A DNA stretch of 64,000 nt from Kribbella sp. NBC_01245 (GTDB taxonomy: Bacteria > Actinomycetota > Actinomycetes > Propionibacteriales > Kribbellaceae), in the NCBI RefSeq assembly GCF_036226525.1, contig NZ_CP108487.1, positions 2,790,001-2,854,000 of the forward strand. The letters are read 5' to 3'. Both the position numbers and the translations under genes were made by a program. Each line of letters starts with the position of its first letter. Positions within the stretch are counted from its first letter, which is position 1. The notes under the pieces are model-generated. The model saw only the letters and a program-made list of their open reading frames with translations. It searched no databases and was not told the origin of the DNA. This document shows positions 1 to 8,216 of this stretch, in pieces.

Positions 1-407
1 CGATGTGGGAGATGTGGGAGACCACGACCCGATCGCGGAACCACTACTTCCACGGCACGGTCGCGCAATGGCTGCTGGAGAACGTGGCCGGCGTGCGCAA
101 CGTCGCGGGTGGTTGGCAGAAGGTGGTGATCCGGCCGGACGCCCGCAGCCAGGTGACGTGGGCCGCACTGAAGACCGATACCGTGCGTGGTCGAGTGGCG
201 GCGTCCTGGCGGCAAACCGGGCGCGTGCTGCATTTGGAGGCGCAGGTGCCGGTTGGTACGACGGCCGAGGTTCACATCCCGGCCGCGCGAGCCGCCGACG
301 TCTCGGTCGTGCCCGCGCCGTACGCCGGACCACCTCGCTACGAAGCGGGTTACGCCATCTACACCGTCGGCTCCGGCCACTGGCATTTCGTCACCCGCTC
401 AGCCTGA
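1..407 (+). CDS. Alpha-L-rhamnosidase C-terminal part (GH78), 5' truncated
   Basis: Only the last ~135 codons are inside the window; the reading frame is open from the first base and ends at TGA 405-407. The visible part begins in the end of the catalytic (alpha/alpha)6 barrel (TTRSRNHYFHGTVAQWLLENVAG resembles the conserved 'SxNHYxxGSVxxWLY' end of GH78) and continues into the small C-terminal beta-sandwich (VVIRPDARSQVTWA, then VRGRVAASWRQTG). GH78 enzymes release terminal L-rhamnose from plant and microbial glycans. The catalytic acids lie upstream of the window and cannot be checked. The next gene, trmB, follows on the same strand about 50 nt later and is unrelated in function. Confidence 0.8.
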   Translation, partial: MWEMWETTTRSRNHYFHGTVAQWLLENVAGVRNVAGGWQKVVIRPDARSQVTWAALKTDTVRGRVAASWRQTGRVLHLEAQVPVGTTAEVHIPAARAADVSVVPAPYAGPPRYEAGYAIYTVGSGHWHFVTRSA

Positions 408-457
408 TCCGACCACTCGCGGCAGGAAGAAGTCGGCGTGACCTTTACGCTTGGGCG

Positions 458-1150
458 GTGGAGACGAAGGAGCGGCGGCGGCTTGACGTCGTGAGTCATG
501 TCCAGCGGAGTACCCGGATGACCGCTGGGCAGCAGCGCGCGTGGGCCGAGATCTGGCCGCAGATCGGCCGCCGGCTGGAGGAGATCCCGGCTGGACCGGT
601 GGACTTCTCCGAGTGGTTCGGCCGGACCGCGCCGGTGGTGCTGGAGATCGGTTCCGGCATGGGCGAGCCGACGGCCCAGCTCGCGGCGACCGCGCCCGAG
701 GTCGACCACCTCGCCGCCGAGGTCTACCAGGCCGGCCACGGTCAACTGATGCTCTGGGCCGAGCGCGGCGGCGTCTCCAACCTGCGCCTACTCCTGGGCG
801 ACGCGGTCATCTTCCTGATGGACCACGTCCCGGCCGGCTCATTGCACGGCGTCCGGATCTACTTCCCCGACCCTTGGCCGAAGAAGCGCCACCACAAGCG
901 CCGCCTGATCCAGCCCGCCTTCGTGGCGCTGATCGCGTCGCGCCTCGCCCCGGGTGGCACCTTGCACCTGGCAACAGACTGGGCGCACTACGCGGACCAG
1001 ATGCTCGAGGTCTGCACCGCCGAACCGCTGCTCACGAACCAGTACGACACCTGGGCCCCGCGCCCGGATTGGCGCCCGGTCACGAAGTTCGAGAGCCGCG
1101 CCCACCGCGAAGGCCGCCCCACCCGCGACCTCCTCTTCACCCGCCACTAA
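458..1150 (+). CDS. trmB: tRNA (guanine-N7-)-methyltransferase TrmB
   Basis: Methylates N7 of G46 in the variable loop of tRNAs using S-adenosylmethionine. The SAM-binding motif VLEIGSGMGEPT and the TrmB signature FFPDPWPKKRHHKRR type segment (here YFPDPWPKKRHHKRRL) are intact, followed by the expected LATDW and a C-terminal KFESRAHREG. At 230 codons it has the usual length. I chose GTG 458 because the conserved segment preceding the core (SHVQRSTRMTAGQQRAW, matching RSFVRRQGRLTKGQ of E. coli TrmB) must be included; GTG 491 and ATG 518 are alternatives, the latter with a GGAG 7 nt upstream. The start is therefore the uncertain part, the function is not. Confidence 0.92.
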   Translation: METKERRRLDVVSHVQRSTRMTAGQQRAWAEIWPQIGRRLEEIPAGPVDFSEWFGRTAPVVLEIGSGMGEPTAQLAATAPEVDHLAAEVYQAGHGQLMLWAERGGVSNLRLLLGDAVIFLMDHVPAGSLHGVRIYFPDPWPKKRHHKRRLIQPAFVALIASRLAPGGTLHLATDWAHYADQMLEVCTAEPLLTNQYDTWAPRPDWRPVTKFESRAHREGRPTRDLLFTRH

Positions 1151-1152
1151 CC

Positions 1153-1205
1153 GTTCATCGGACGCTTGTGACCCGGCGTGTCGCGGTTTATCGGACCCTT
1201 GTTGC
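1153..1205. repeat. Two copies of a TTCATCGGAC-CTTGT intergenic motif
   Basis: Between convergent trmB and the SGNH gene lie two copies of a ~20-nt motif: GTTCATCGGACGCTTGTGAC at 1153-1172 and GTTTATCGGACCCTTGTTGC at 1186-1205. A third copy, ATTCATCGGACCCTTGTGAC, occurs at 20142-20161 in another convergent gap. In the third copy the motif forms half of a terminator-like stem, so the family may be part of a termination signal. Confidence 0.55.
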
Positions 1206-2201
1206 CGCCAGACCGGTGGTGCTGGCGATGATCTCGGTCAAGCGGCGGGCGGCGCGGAGGTGGCCGACGACGAGGGGATGTACGCCATCCTCGAAGTCGG
1301 TCGGCTCGAGCCAATCGGTCGTGTCGACGTACGTCGTCTTGGCGTCGTTCAAAGCCTTGACGATCGCCTCGACCTCGGTCGCGTGGTAGCCACCAAACGG
1401 GCGCATCGCGAAGATCCAGGCGTTGGGATGCGCCGCGCGGATCTGGCCGAGATACGCGCTGTACGCCGTGCGGAAGGCCTCGGCGGGGAAGGCGGAGTCG
1501 TTCGTACCCTGGTTGACCACGATCACGTGCGGATCCCGCTCGGCCGGTGAGCCGTGGAAGTTCCAGCCGAAGGTTTCGTCTGCGGGCGGTACGCCGCCGG
1601 GGGCCACTGGGCGGAGTACGCCTTGGCCGCCGAAGCCGATCTGGTCCGCGTCCGCACCGAAGGCCCGGGCGGTGAGCGCGGCGAAACTCATCCGCCCGTC
1701 GGCGCCATGCGGGCCGCGGGCGAGGTTGAGCGCGCGCGAGCCCTGGGTGATGGAGTCGCCGAGGAACAGCATCCGTACGTCGCTCGCGGGTGGACCGTCG
1801 ACGATTCGCGCGCCACGGTCGAGCTCGAAGCCGGTGACGATGATGCCGGAGTGCAAAGGCGTCTTCCACCGTCGGCCGTCAATGTCGACGTCCTTCACCG
1901 TGATCTCGACGGTATGCGGTCCGTCGTGGAGCCGTCGCGGAGCTAGCCGAATCCGGTCGGCATTAACCGTGCGCATCGTCGGCCGAGCCCCATCGACCGA
2001 TATCCAGATCTGCCCGGGATGGCTGATGGTGCTGACGTCAAAACGCCCGGTCAACGTCCTACCGGTGAAGCCGAACACGACCCGGCTCCCCGAGTTGACC
2101 GTAGCTCGCGCAGCGACGTCGTACGCGCCCCACGAGCCGACGTACCGGATCCGCTGATCCGCCGCCGGCACCCAAACCCCACCCGACCGCACTCGTCGCA
2201 C
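1188..2201 (-). CDS. SGNH/GDSL esterase (CE2-like)
   Basis: A two-domain SGNH hydrolase. The first ~140 residues form a beta-sandwich-like domain (RYVGSW, VVFGFTGRTLTGRF), as in CE2 acetyl-xylan esterases; the second has the SGNH blocks: FLGDSITQG (nucleophile Ser), a Gly in block II, NQGTNDS (block III Asn) and DGVHP with the Asp-x-x-His pair near the C terminus. It should deacetylate or de-esterify carbohydrate substrates. No signal peptide is evident. The longest frame starts at 2297, but that codon sits inside a perfect inverted repeat; GTG 2201, preceded by GGAAGGGG with a 5-nt spacer, is a better start. It ends 37 nt from trmB, tail to tail. Confidence 0.78.
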   Translation of the reverse strand: MRRVRSGGVWVPAADQRIRYVGSWGAYDVAARATVNSGSRVVFGFTGRTLTGRFDVSTISHPGQIWISVDGARPTMRTVNADRIRLAPRRLHDGPHTVEITVKDVDIDGRRWKTPLHSGIIVTGFELDRGARIVDGPPASDVRMLFLGDSITQGSRALNLARGPHGADGRMSFAALTARAFGADADQIGFGGQGVLRPVAPGGVPPADETFGWNFHGSPAERDPHVIVVNQGTNDSAFPAEAFRTAYSAYLGQIRAAHPNAWIFAMRPFGGYHATEVEAIVKALNDAKTTYVDTTDWLEPTDFEDGVHPLVVGHLRAARRLTEIIASTTGLAATRVR

Positions 2202-2286
2202 AACTACCCCTTCCCGAAGGTCCCCGGCAGTCTCCCCCGCCCGAGGCCCCAACCCCGCCCCTCTGACCGCCTTCGGCCACCGCGAC

Positions 2287-2387
2287 TTTCTTTGCATTCA
2301 TTCGTCGGAATCCGCCCTCCCCCGCCGCGGACCTGTGCTGGTCCGCTGTCCTAGGAGGGCGGATTCCGACGAATGAATGCAAAGAAA
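2287..2387. repeat. Perfect 34-bp inverted repeat with a second hairpin in its loop
   Basis: Arms 2287-2320 and 2354-2387 are exact reverse complements over 34 nt. The 33-nt loop contains a second perfect inverted repeat, GCGGACC (2327-2333) and GGTCCGC (2340-2346), around a 6-nt loop. It begins 6 nt after the glnE stop codon, so it can act as glnE terminator, but it lacks a U-run, and its arms are far longer and more exact than a terminator needs. The arm core TTGCATTCATTCGTCGGA resembles the TTCATCGGAC motif at 1153 and 20142. Confidence 0.85.
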
Positions 2388-2393
2388 TACCGT

Positions 2394-5378
2394 TTAGTCG
2401 TCCCAGAAGAGGTGGTTTACGGCGGCGCGGGCGCGGCGGGTTCGGCGGCGGTAGTCGTCGGAGAAGCGGCTGGTCTCGCCCGGCGGATAACCGCAGATCT
2501 GCGCAACTGCCGCCAGATCGCGTGGATCGCGCGGCAACGAATCACCTGATCGCGCGCGCACCAGCATGTTCGCGTTGCGTACGCGGGTCGCCATGCACCA
2601 GGCCGTCCGCAGTACGTCGGCATCACGCCGTACGACCAACCCCGCGTCGACCGCGGCCTCGAGTGCGGCCAGCGTGCGAGTGGTGCGCAGCTCCGGAACC
2701 CGCCGCGCCTCCCGCAACTGCAAGAGCTGCACGGTCCACTCGACATCGGCCAAACCACCCGGCCCCAACTTGGTGTGCGTCGCGGGATCGGCACCACGCG
2801 GCAGGCGTTCGGCATCCACGCGCGCCTTGACCCGGCGGATCTCGACCACATCGCGATCGGGCACGCCGTCGGCGGGATAGCGCAACGGGTCGATCAACTC
2901 GCGGAACGCCTCCCGCAACCCGGAATCCCCCACCAACGGGTCCGCCCGCAGCAACGCCTGCGCCTCCCAAACGGCAGACCAGCGCGCGTAGTACGACGCG
3001 TAGGAGGCGAGCGTCCGGACCAACGGCCCCTGGCGCCCTTCCGGCCGAAGGTCCGCGTCGATCGCGACGGCCGGATCCGCGCCGGGAATGGCCAACAGTC
3101 GGCGCAATTCGGTCGCCACCTGGGTCGCGAAATCCGTGGCGGTCCGTTCCTCGGCGCCCGGCAGCGGGTCGTGCACGAACATCACGTCCGCGTCGCTGCC
3201 GTACCCGAGCTCGTGCCCGCCGAACCGGCCCATCGCGACGATCGCCAGCCGCGTCGGCTCGTCCCCGTTGAAGACCGGGCCGGCCGCGACCGCGCGGCGC
3301 GCGACCTCCAGCGCGGAGCCGAGAGTGGCGGCCGTGATCACGGTCAATGCCTCGCCGACGGCCTCCACCTCGATCAACCCGGACAAGTCGGCGGCGGCTA
3401 CCCGGAACAACTCGCGACGCCGTACGGCACGAATCGCGGCGATCGCGGTCTCGGGCGCGTCGTGGCGGCGGCCGGCCGCGAGCATCTCGTTGAGCAAGGC
3501 CTCCGATGTACGCGGGATCAGCTCGCGCTCATCGGCGAGCATCGCCGTCGCCTCGGGCGCGCGCTTCAGCAGGTCGACCGCATACCGCCCACTCGCGAGC
3601 AGATGCGCGAGCCGCTCGGCCGAGGCGCCTTCGTCGCGGAGCTGGCGCAGGTACCAAGGGGTGGAGCCGAGCGAGTCGGAGATGGTCCGGAACGCGAGCA
3701 GACCCGCATCCGGATCGGGCGATTCCGCGAACCAGCCGAGCATCGCCGGCAACAGCGCGCGCTGGATCGACGCCCGCCGCGAAACCCCTTCGGACAAGGC
3801 CTCGATATGCCGCAGGGCCGAGGCCGGATCGGCGTACCCGAGGGCGCTCAATCGTTGTTTCGCCGCCTCGGGCGTGAGCCGCACCTCCTCGCCGGGAATG
3901 CGTGCGACCGCGGCGAGCAACGGCCGGTAGAACAGCTTCTCGTGCAGGCGCCGAACCTCCAGCGCGTGCTTCTTCCAGGCGTTGGTCAGATCGGCGACCG
4001 GCTCCTTGGTGAAACCGAGCGACCGACCGAGGCGGCGCAGATCCGCGTCGTCATCGGGCACCTGGTGCGTCCGGCGCAAGCGGTAAAGCTGGATCCGGTG
4101 CTCCATCGACCGGAGGAACCGATAGGCGTCGGCGAGCACGGCGCCGTCAGTCCGGCCGACGTATCCCGAGGTGGTGAGCTGCTCAAGCGCGATCAGCGTC
4201 GTACCGCTGCGGACCGCGGAATCGCTCCGGCCGTGCACCAACTGCAGGAGCTGTACGGCGAACTCGACGTCGCGCAGACCGCCGGGCCCGAGCTTGAGCT
4301 GGCGATCGGCGTCCGCCGCGGGGATGTGGTCCACCACGCGTCGCCGCATCGCTTGTACGTCGTCGACGAACCCGTCCCGGTCGGCTGCGGACCACACCAG
4401 GTCGGCCGTCTGGTCGACGTACTGCTTGCCAAGCTCGAGATCGCCCGCGACGGGTCGCGCCTTGAGCAGCGCCTGGAACTCCCACGTCTTGGCCCAGCGG
4501 CGGTAGTACGCGAGGTGGCTGTCCAGCGTCCGCACGAGCGGTCCCGCCTTGCCCTCCGGCCGCAGCGCCGCGTCGACCGGCCAAAGGGTGCCCTCGGCGG
4601 TGTGCTCCGCGCAGATCCGCATGACGGTCGCGGCGAGTTGGGTTGCCGCCTTCAGCGCAGGCGCCTCCGGTTGGCCCTCGATCGGCTCGGCGACGAACAG
4701 AACGTCCACATCGCTTACGTAGTTGAGCTCCCGGCCACCACACTTGCCCATGGCAATGATCGCGAGCCGGCAATCGGCCGCCGCGGGATGCAGGTTCCGC
4801 GCGATCTGCAACGCCGCGTCCAACGCCCCACCAGCGAGATCGGCCAGTACGGCGGCCACCTCGTCGACCAGTAGGCCCTCGGCGAGATCGCGCGCCGCCA
4901 ACCGCAACAACAAACGCCGGTACTCGATCCGCAAGGCGTCCAACGGTCGAGGCGCCTTGACCGCCGTCGCGAGACAGGCCGCGACGTCATCCGGGCTCGG
5001 GTGACTGGCGGCGAGCGCGGGATCGGCCAGGTCGTACCAATGCCGTGGATGCACCGCGAGGTGGCGGCCGAGCGCCTCACTCGCACCCAGTACGACGGTG
5101 AGGCGGTGCCGGAAGTCCGGGTCGAGCTCGAGGGTCCGGGCGAACGCCGCGATGTCGTGCCCACCGGCGACCAGCGCCTCGGCCATCCCGGCCAGACTCT
5201 GCAGGGCCAGATCCGGGTCAGCCGTCGCCGCCAACGCCGTCAGCAGGTCCTCGGTGGCCATCGGGCTGTGCCGATCGAGCTCGTCGAGTCGTTCGAACAT
5301 CCGGGCCGCCCGCGCGGGATCCGCGAAGCCGAGCCGGACCAGTCGTCCCGCACTGGAGATGAGCCGCGATTCCGCCAC
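2394..5378 (-). CDS. glnE: Glutamine synthetase adenylyltransferase/adenylyl-removing enzyme GlnE
   Basis: Bifunctional regulator that adds AMP to, and removes it from, a tyrosine of glutamine synthetase according to nitrogen status. Both nucleotidyltransferase domains are present: the deadenylylase domain with GGRELNYVSDVDVLF around residue 219, and the adenylylase domain with GGHELGYGSDADVMF around residue 726; each is followed by a helical GlnD/PII-type segment (KLGPGGLRDVEFAVQLLQL and KLGPGGLADVEWTVQLLQL). At 994 residues it has full actinobacterial length. The start is GTG 5378. In mycobacteria glnE adjoins glnA2; here the glnA gene lies about 5.3 kb away, on the same strand, with five other genes between. 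Confidence 0.96.
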   Translation of the reverse strand: MAESRLISSAGRLVRLGFADPARAARMFERLDELDRHSPMATEDLLTALAATADPDLALQSLAGMAEALVAGGHDIAAFARTLELDPDFRHRLTVVLGASEALGRHLAVHPRHWYDLADPALAASHPSPDDVAACLATAVKAPRPLDALRIEYRRLLLRLAARDLAEGLLVDEVAAVLADLAGGALDAALQIARNLHPAAADCRLAIIAMGKCGGRELNYVSDVDVLFVAEPIEGQPEAPALKAATQLAATVMRICAEHTAEGTLWPVDAALRPEGKAGPLVRTLDSHLAYYRRWAKTWEFQALLKARPVAGDLELGKQYVDQTADLVWSAADRDGFVDDVQAMRRRVVDHIPAADADRQLKLGPGGLRDVEFAVQLLQLVHGRSDSAVRSGTTLIALEQLTTSGYVGRTDGAVLADAYRFLRSMEHRIQLYRLRRTHQVPDDDADLRRLGRSLGFTKEPVADLTNAWKKHALEVRRLHEKLFYRPLLAAVARIPGEEVRLTPEAAKQRLSALGYADPASALRHIEALSEGVSRRASIQRALLPAMLGWFAESPDPDAGLLAFRTISDSLGSTPWYLRQLRDEGASAERLAHLLASGRYAVDLLKRAPEATAMLADERELIPRTSEALLNEMLAAGRRHDAPETAIAAIRAVRRRELFRVAAADLSGLIEVEAVGEALTVITAATLGSALEVARRAVAAGPVFNGDEPTRLAIVAMGRFGGHELGYGSDADVMFVHDPLPGAEERTATDFATQVATELRRLLAIPGADPAVAIDADLRPEGRQGPLVRTLASYASYYARWSAVWEAQALLRADPLVGDSGLREAFRELIDPLRYPADGVPDRDVVEIRRVKARVDAERLPRGADPATHTKLGPGGLADVEWTVQLLQLREARRVPELRTTRTLAALEAAVDAGLVVRRDADVLRTAWCMATRVRNANMLVRARSGDSLPRDPRDLAAVAQICGYPPGETSRFSDDYRRRTRRARAAVNHLFWDD

Positions 5379-5425
5379 GCCGCACAGGCTATCCAGTTCA
5401 CCGCTATCGGGGCATCATTCCCTCC

Positions 5426-5794
5426 ATGGTCGAGTTCACGGGGTCACTGGCGTTACGCGGGACAATCGTCTGGTTCACCCCCGACCAAGGTGGCCGCGTC
5501 TCCGGACCGCCCTTGCCGGACTACGACTACGACTACACGGCGACGGCGTACGTGCCACCTCGGACTGCCGACAACCTGCAGGCCGGGATCGCGCTGAGCC
5601 GTTTCGCACCCGGCGCCTGGCGCTCGCCGGCGGAAGGCCTGCTCGCCGCCTCGCCTGATGCGCGGGCCCAGCACATCTCCCCCGGCTCGATCGTCGTCAT
5701 CACCGAAGGCACCCGGCCGGTCGGCCTCTTCACCATCGCCGAGGTCGAGCCCGTCGCCGCCATCCCCCTCACCACCGCAGCCCTCCCAGCCTGA
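5426..5794 (+). CDS. Hypothetical protein, 122 aa
   Basis: I do not recognise this family. The protein has no transmembrane segment or signal peptide. It starts MVEFTGSLALRGTIVWF, contains an aromatic-acidic stretch PDYDYDYTATAYVPP, and ends in a hydrophobic beta-like segment GLFTIAEVEPVAAIP. The segment PGSIVVITEGTRPVGLFTI looks like the end of a small beta-barrel (inference). It is transcribed divergently from glnE with only 47 nt between the starts, so the two genes share a promoter region. Confidence 0.6.
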   Translation: MVEFTGSLALRGTIVWFTPDQGGRVSGPPLPDYDYDYTATAYVPPRTADNLQAGIALSRFAPGAWRSPAEGLLAASPDARAQHISPGSIVVITEGTRPVGLFTIAEVEPVAAIPLTTAALPA

Positions 5795-5811
5795 AACTTC
5801 TTCGGCTTGCT

Positions 5812-5906
5812 CCCTATTCCGAGGGTCGACATCCGGAATGGGGGGTCGACACCCCAAATTTGACGAGTCCGCCCCCTATTCCGAGTGTCGACACTCGGAA
5901 TAGGGG
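5812..5906. repeat. GTCGAC-centred palindromes, including a perfect 34-nt palindrome
   Basis: In the 228-nt gap after the 122-aa gene, 5873-5906 is a perfect self-complementary 34-nt palindrome centred on GTCGAC (arms 5873-5889 and 5890-5906). It is preceded by two weaker relatives with the same centre: a degenerate copy at about 5812-5840 (same CCCTATTCCGAG left flank) and GGGGTCGACACCCC at 5842-5855. No gene is supported here. The array could be a terminator, protein-binding site or degenerate repeat family. Confidence 0.75.
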
Positions 5907-6022
5907 AGATGCGAGACGCGTGGTCGGGAGGCGTTGGCGCTGGGAGAGGCCGCCGCTCGCGAGATGTGCAGACGCATTCGCTGGCAGATTCCGACGGTCA
6001 AAGTGGGGGCGGAGGTAGTAAG

Positions 6023-6715
6023 TTGCCGAGCATGCGCATCTTCCGTCGTACGCAGACCCTGTCCGTCGCCGGTGCCCTCCTGCTCACCGGCCTATTCGCC
6101 GCCCCGGCCTCGGCGGCCCCCTCGCCGGTTACGCCTAGTGGGAGTCCGGTGATCCAGCACTGTGTGTTCACGCCGACTCCGGAGAACCCGGCGGCCCGGC
6201 CGGTCCAGCCGCCGTTCCCGTACGCGTTCGCTCGCGGGCACGTGACCGCGACGATCCAGACCAACCACGGCACCCTCAAGCTCCTGCTCGACCGCCGGAA
6301 CGCGCCCTGCGCCGTACACAACCTGATCCACCTCGCGCAGAGCCGGTTCTACGACGAGACCGAGTGCTTCCGGCTCACCAACTCGGCCCGCCTCGGCGTG
6401 CTGCAGTGCGGCGACCTGATCAAGCAGGAGGTCGGTGGGCCCGGCTACAAGTTCGACGACGAGGTCACCGGCAAGGAGAAGTACCCGCGCGGCACGATTG
6501 CCATGGGCAACCAAGGCCCGGGCACCAACGGCAGCGAGTTCTTCATCGTGCACAGCTTCGCGAACATCTCGCCGAACTACACCGTGATGGGCCGGGTCAT
6601 TCACGGCATGGACGTGCTCGACAAGATCGTTGCCGGCGGCATCATCGACGTGAACGGCCCGAACGACGGTCTGCCGAAACTCCCCGTCCACATCCTCTCG
6701 ATCCGCCTCGGGTGA
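6023..6715 (+). CDS. Secreted cyclophilin-type peptidyl-prolyl isomerase
   Basis: Cyclophilin that isomerises Xaa-Pro bonds, here with a signal peptide (RIFRRTQTLSVAGALLLTG followed by a hydrophobic stretch ending PASAAP), so probably acting outside the membrane. The cyclophilin core starts at ATIQTNHGTLKLLLD and shows FRLTNSARLGVLQCGD, DDEVTGKEKYPRGTIAMGNQG, GTNGSEFFIVH and NYTVMGRVIHGMDVLDKI, the usual order for bacterial secreted forms. I set the start at TTG 6023 because GGAGG (6011-6015) is 7 nt upstream; ATG 6032 would leave a 16-nt spacer. Its C terminus HILSIRLG is typical. It is a monocistronic gene; the next gene ends convergently. Confidence 0.9.
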   Translation: MPSMRIFRRTQTLSVAGALLLTGLFAAPASAAPSPVTPSGSPVIQHCVFTPTPENPAARPVQPPFPYAFARGHVTATIQTNHGTLKLLLDRRNAPCAVHNLIHLAQSRFYDETECFRLTNSARLGVLQCGDLIKQEVGGPGYKFDDEVTGKEKYPRGTIAMGNQGPGTNGSEFFIVHSFANISPNYTVMGRVIHGMDVLDKIVAGGIIDVNGPNDGLPKLPVHILSIRLG

Positions 6716-6801
6716 CCGCCCAGCCCTGACCGAACGCCTGCCCTGACAGCACGCCGCCCCGGTTGCGCGAGCCACACGGCCGCAAGCCAGGCGGCGGCGA
6801 G

Positions 6802-8193
6802 TCAGATGGAGGCGAGTCGCCGGACCGCGTCGCTCAGGTCGGCGCGGTCGGCGGTCGCCGCGAACCCCATCCGCAAGTACGCCGCGGGTGCCTCCGCGGC
6901 GAAGTAGCGATGGCCGGCGCTGACCGCGACCGCCTGCCGACGGGCGGCGGACGCGGTCACCATGCTGCCGCCCGGACCGGTCGGCAGCCGAACCCACAGA
7001 TGCAGTCCGCCGGTCGGCACGCGAGTGACCGACCAGTCGGGCCGTTCGCGCTCGATCGCGTTCGCCAGCTCCCGGCAACGCTCGCGCAAGGCCACCGCCA
7101 GCGTCCGCAAATGCCGATCCCACGCAGGGGCGCTGACCAGTTCGAGCGCCGCCTCCTGCAAGGGCCGACTGACGAAGAAGTCGTCGACGTGCCGAACCGC
7201 CCGCATTCGGTCCATCACCGGACCTCGCGCCACCAGCGCGCCGATCCGCAGACTAGGCGCCGCCGGTTTGGTGAGCGAGGTCAGCTGTACGACGGTGCCG
7301 TCGCGATCCTCGGCCAGCAGCGAACGCGGCATCGGCCCACCATGGCCGAGGTGCCTCGCGAAGTCGTCCTCGATCACGAACGCGCCTGCCGCCCGGGCCA
7401 CCTCGACCACCTGGCGACGTCGCTCCGGCGGTAGCACCGCGCCGGTCGGGTTGTGATGGGACGGTTGGCAGTAGAAGACGCGCGCGCCGGTCATCGCGAA
7501 CGCGTCGGCGAGCAGCTCCGGCCGCACCCCGTCGGCGTCCATCGGCACCGGGACCGGGCTGAGCCCCGCCGCCCGCGCCGCCGCCAACGCGCCCGGGTAG
7601 GTGGGCGACTCGACCAAGACCGGATTGCCCGGCCCGGCGATCGCCCGGAAGACGAGCGATAACGCGCTCTGCCCACCGGCGGTGATCAGCACATCGTCTG
7701 GCCCGATCCCTGGACCGGCAGCCGTCGCGAACACGGCACGCAGTGGCGCCAGACCGTTGACCGGCGCCCGGTCCCACGCATCCGGACGTCGCGCGGCGCG
7801 GGCCAGTGCCGCGCTCAGAGCGCGTACGGGCTGCAGGGAGCGATGCAGGTAGCCGCCGTCGAGCAGGATCGTGTCCGGCGACGGCTCTCCGAGTACGTCG
7901 ATCAGCGGCCGGGTGTCGACGGCGCGATCGGTGAGGGCCACGGTCTGCCAGCCGGTGTCGGCCGGATCGCCTTTCGCCGATGCCTTGGGCGCCACGAAGG
8001 TTCCGCTACCGGGACGGGTGACGACGAGCCCCTCGGCGGTCAGTCGCGCGATCGCCCGCGCGACCGTGCCCGGGCCGACCTGATGTTCTGCCATCAGGTC
8101 CCGGCTGCTTGGAAGCCGGTCTCCCGGCAGCAGGTCACGGACGGTGGAACGAAGGGCCGCCATCAGCTCACCAGTAGTGCTACCGTTCTTCAT
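6802..8193 (-). CDS. MocR-type GntR/aminotransferase transcriptional regulator
   Basis: An N-terminal winged helix (about residues 1-70: GELMAALRSTVRDLLPGDRLPSSRDL, then VGPGTVARAIARLTAEGLV, RPGSGTFV) is fused to a fold-type I aminotransferase domain with PSHHNPTG and the PLP-lysine region LTSLTKPAAPSLRIG (about residue 308). Such MocR proteins are PLP-dependent regulators, usually of an adjacent, divergent gene, here the class V aminotransferase/MFS pair. I take ATG 8193, which overlaps the divergent ATG 8192-8194; a TATTCT box 8 nt upstream suggests a leaderless transcript. Near-identical half-sites around both starts (8172-8182, 8206-8216) are the likely operator. Confidence 0.9.
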   Translation of the reverse strand: MKNGSTTGELMAALRSTVRDLLPGDRLPSSRDLMAEHQVGPGTVARAIARLTAEGLVVTRPGSGTFVAPKASAKGDPADTGWQTVALTDRAVDTRPLIDVLGEPSPDTILLDGGYLHRSLQPVRALSAALARAARRPDAWDRAPVNGLAPLRAVFATAAGPGIGPDDVLITAGGQSALSLVFRAIAGPGNPVLVESPTYPGALAAARAAGLSPVPVPMDADGVRPELLADAFAMTGARVFYCQPSHHNPTGAVLPPERRRQVVEVARAAGAFVIEDDFARHLGHGGPMPRSLLAEDRDGTVVQLTSLTKPAAPSLRIGALVARGPVMDRMRAVRHVDDFFVSRPLQEAALELVSAPAWDRHLRTLAVALRERCRELANAIERERPDWSVTRVPTGGLHLWVRLPTGPGGSMVTASAARRQAVAVSAGHRYFAAEAPAAYLRMGFAATADRADLSDAVRRLASI

Positions 8194-8216
8194 GAGAGAT
8201 AAGAATAGCGCTACTG
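8172..8216. promoter_or_regulatory. Candidate MocR operator between overlapping divergent starts
   Basis: CAGTAGTGCTA (8172-8182) and TAGCGCTACTG (8206-8216) are inverted copies of one 11-mer with a single mismatch. They flank the shared CATG (8191-8194) that holds both start codons. A third copy, CAGTAGCGCTA, lies inside the aminotransferase gene at 8473-8483. The arrangement suits a regulator that touches both promoters at once. Confidence 0.65.

Noticed and set aside
2201..2297. SGNH start at 2297
   Set aside because: That codon lies inside the 34-bp inverted repeat and the next 30 residues are unlike the family; GTG 2201 has a good ribosome site.
2775..4874. Long plus-strand open frame antisense to glnE
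   Set aside because: High-GC shadow; glnE itself matches its family over its whole length and the antisense product has no recognisable domain.
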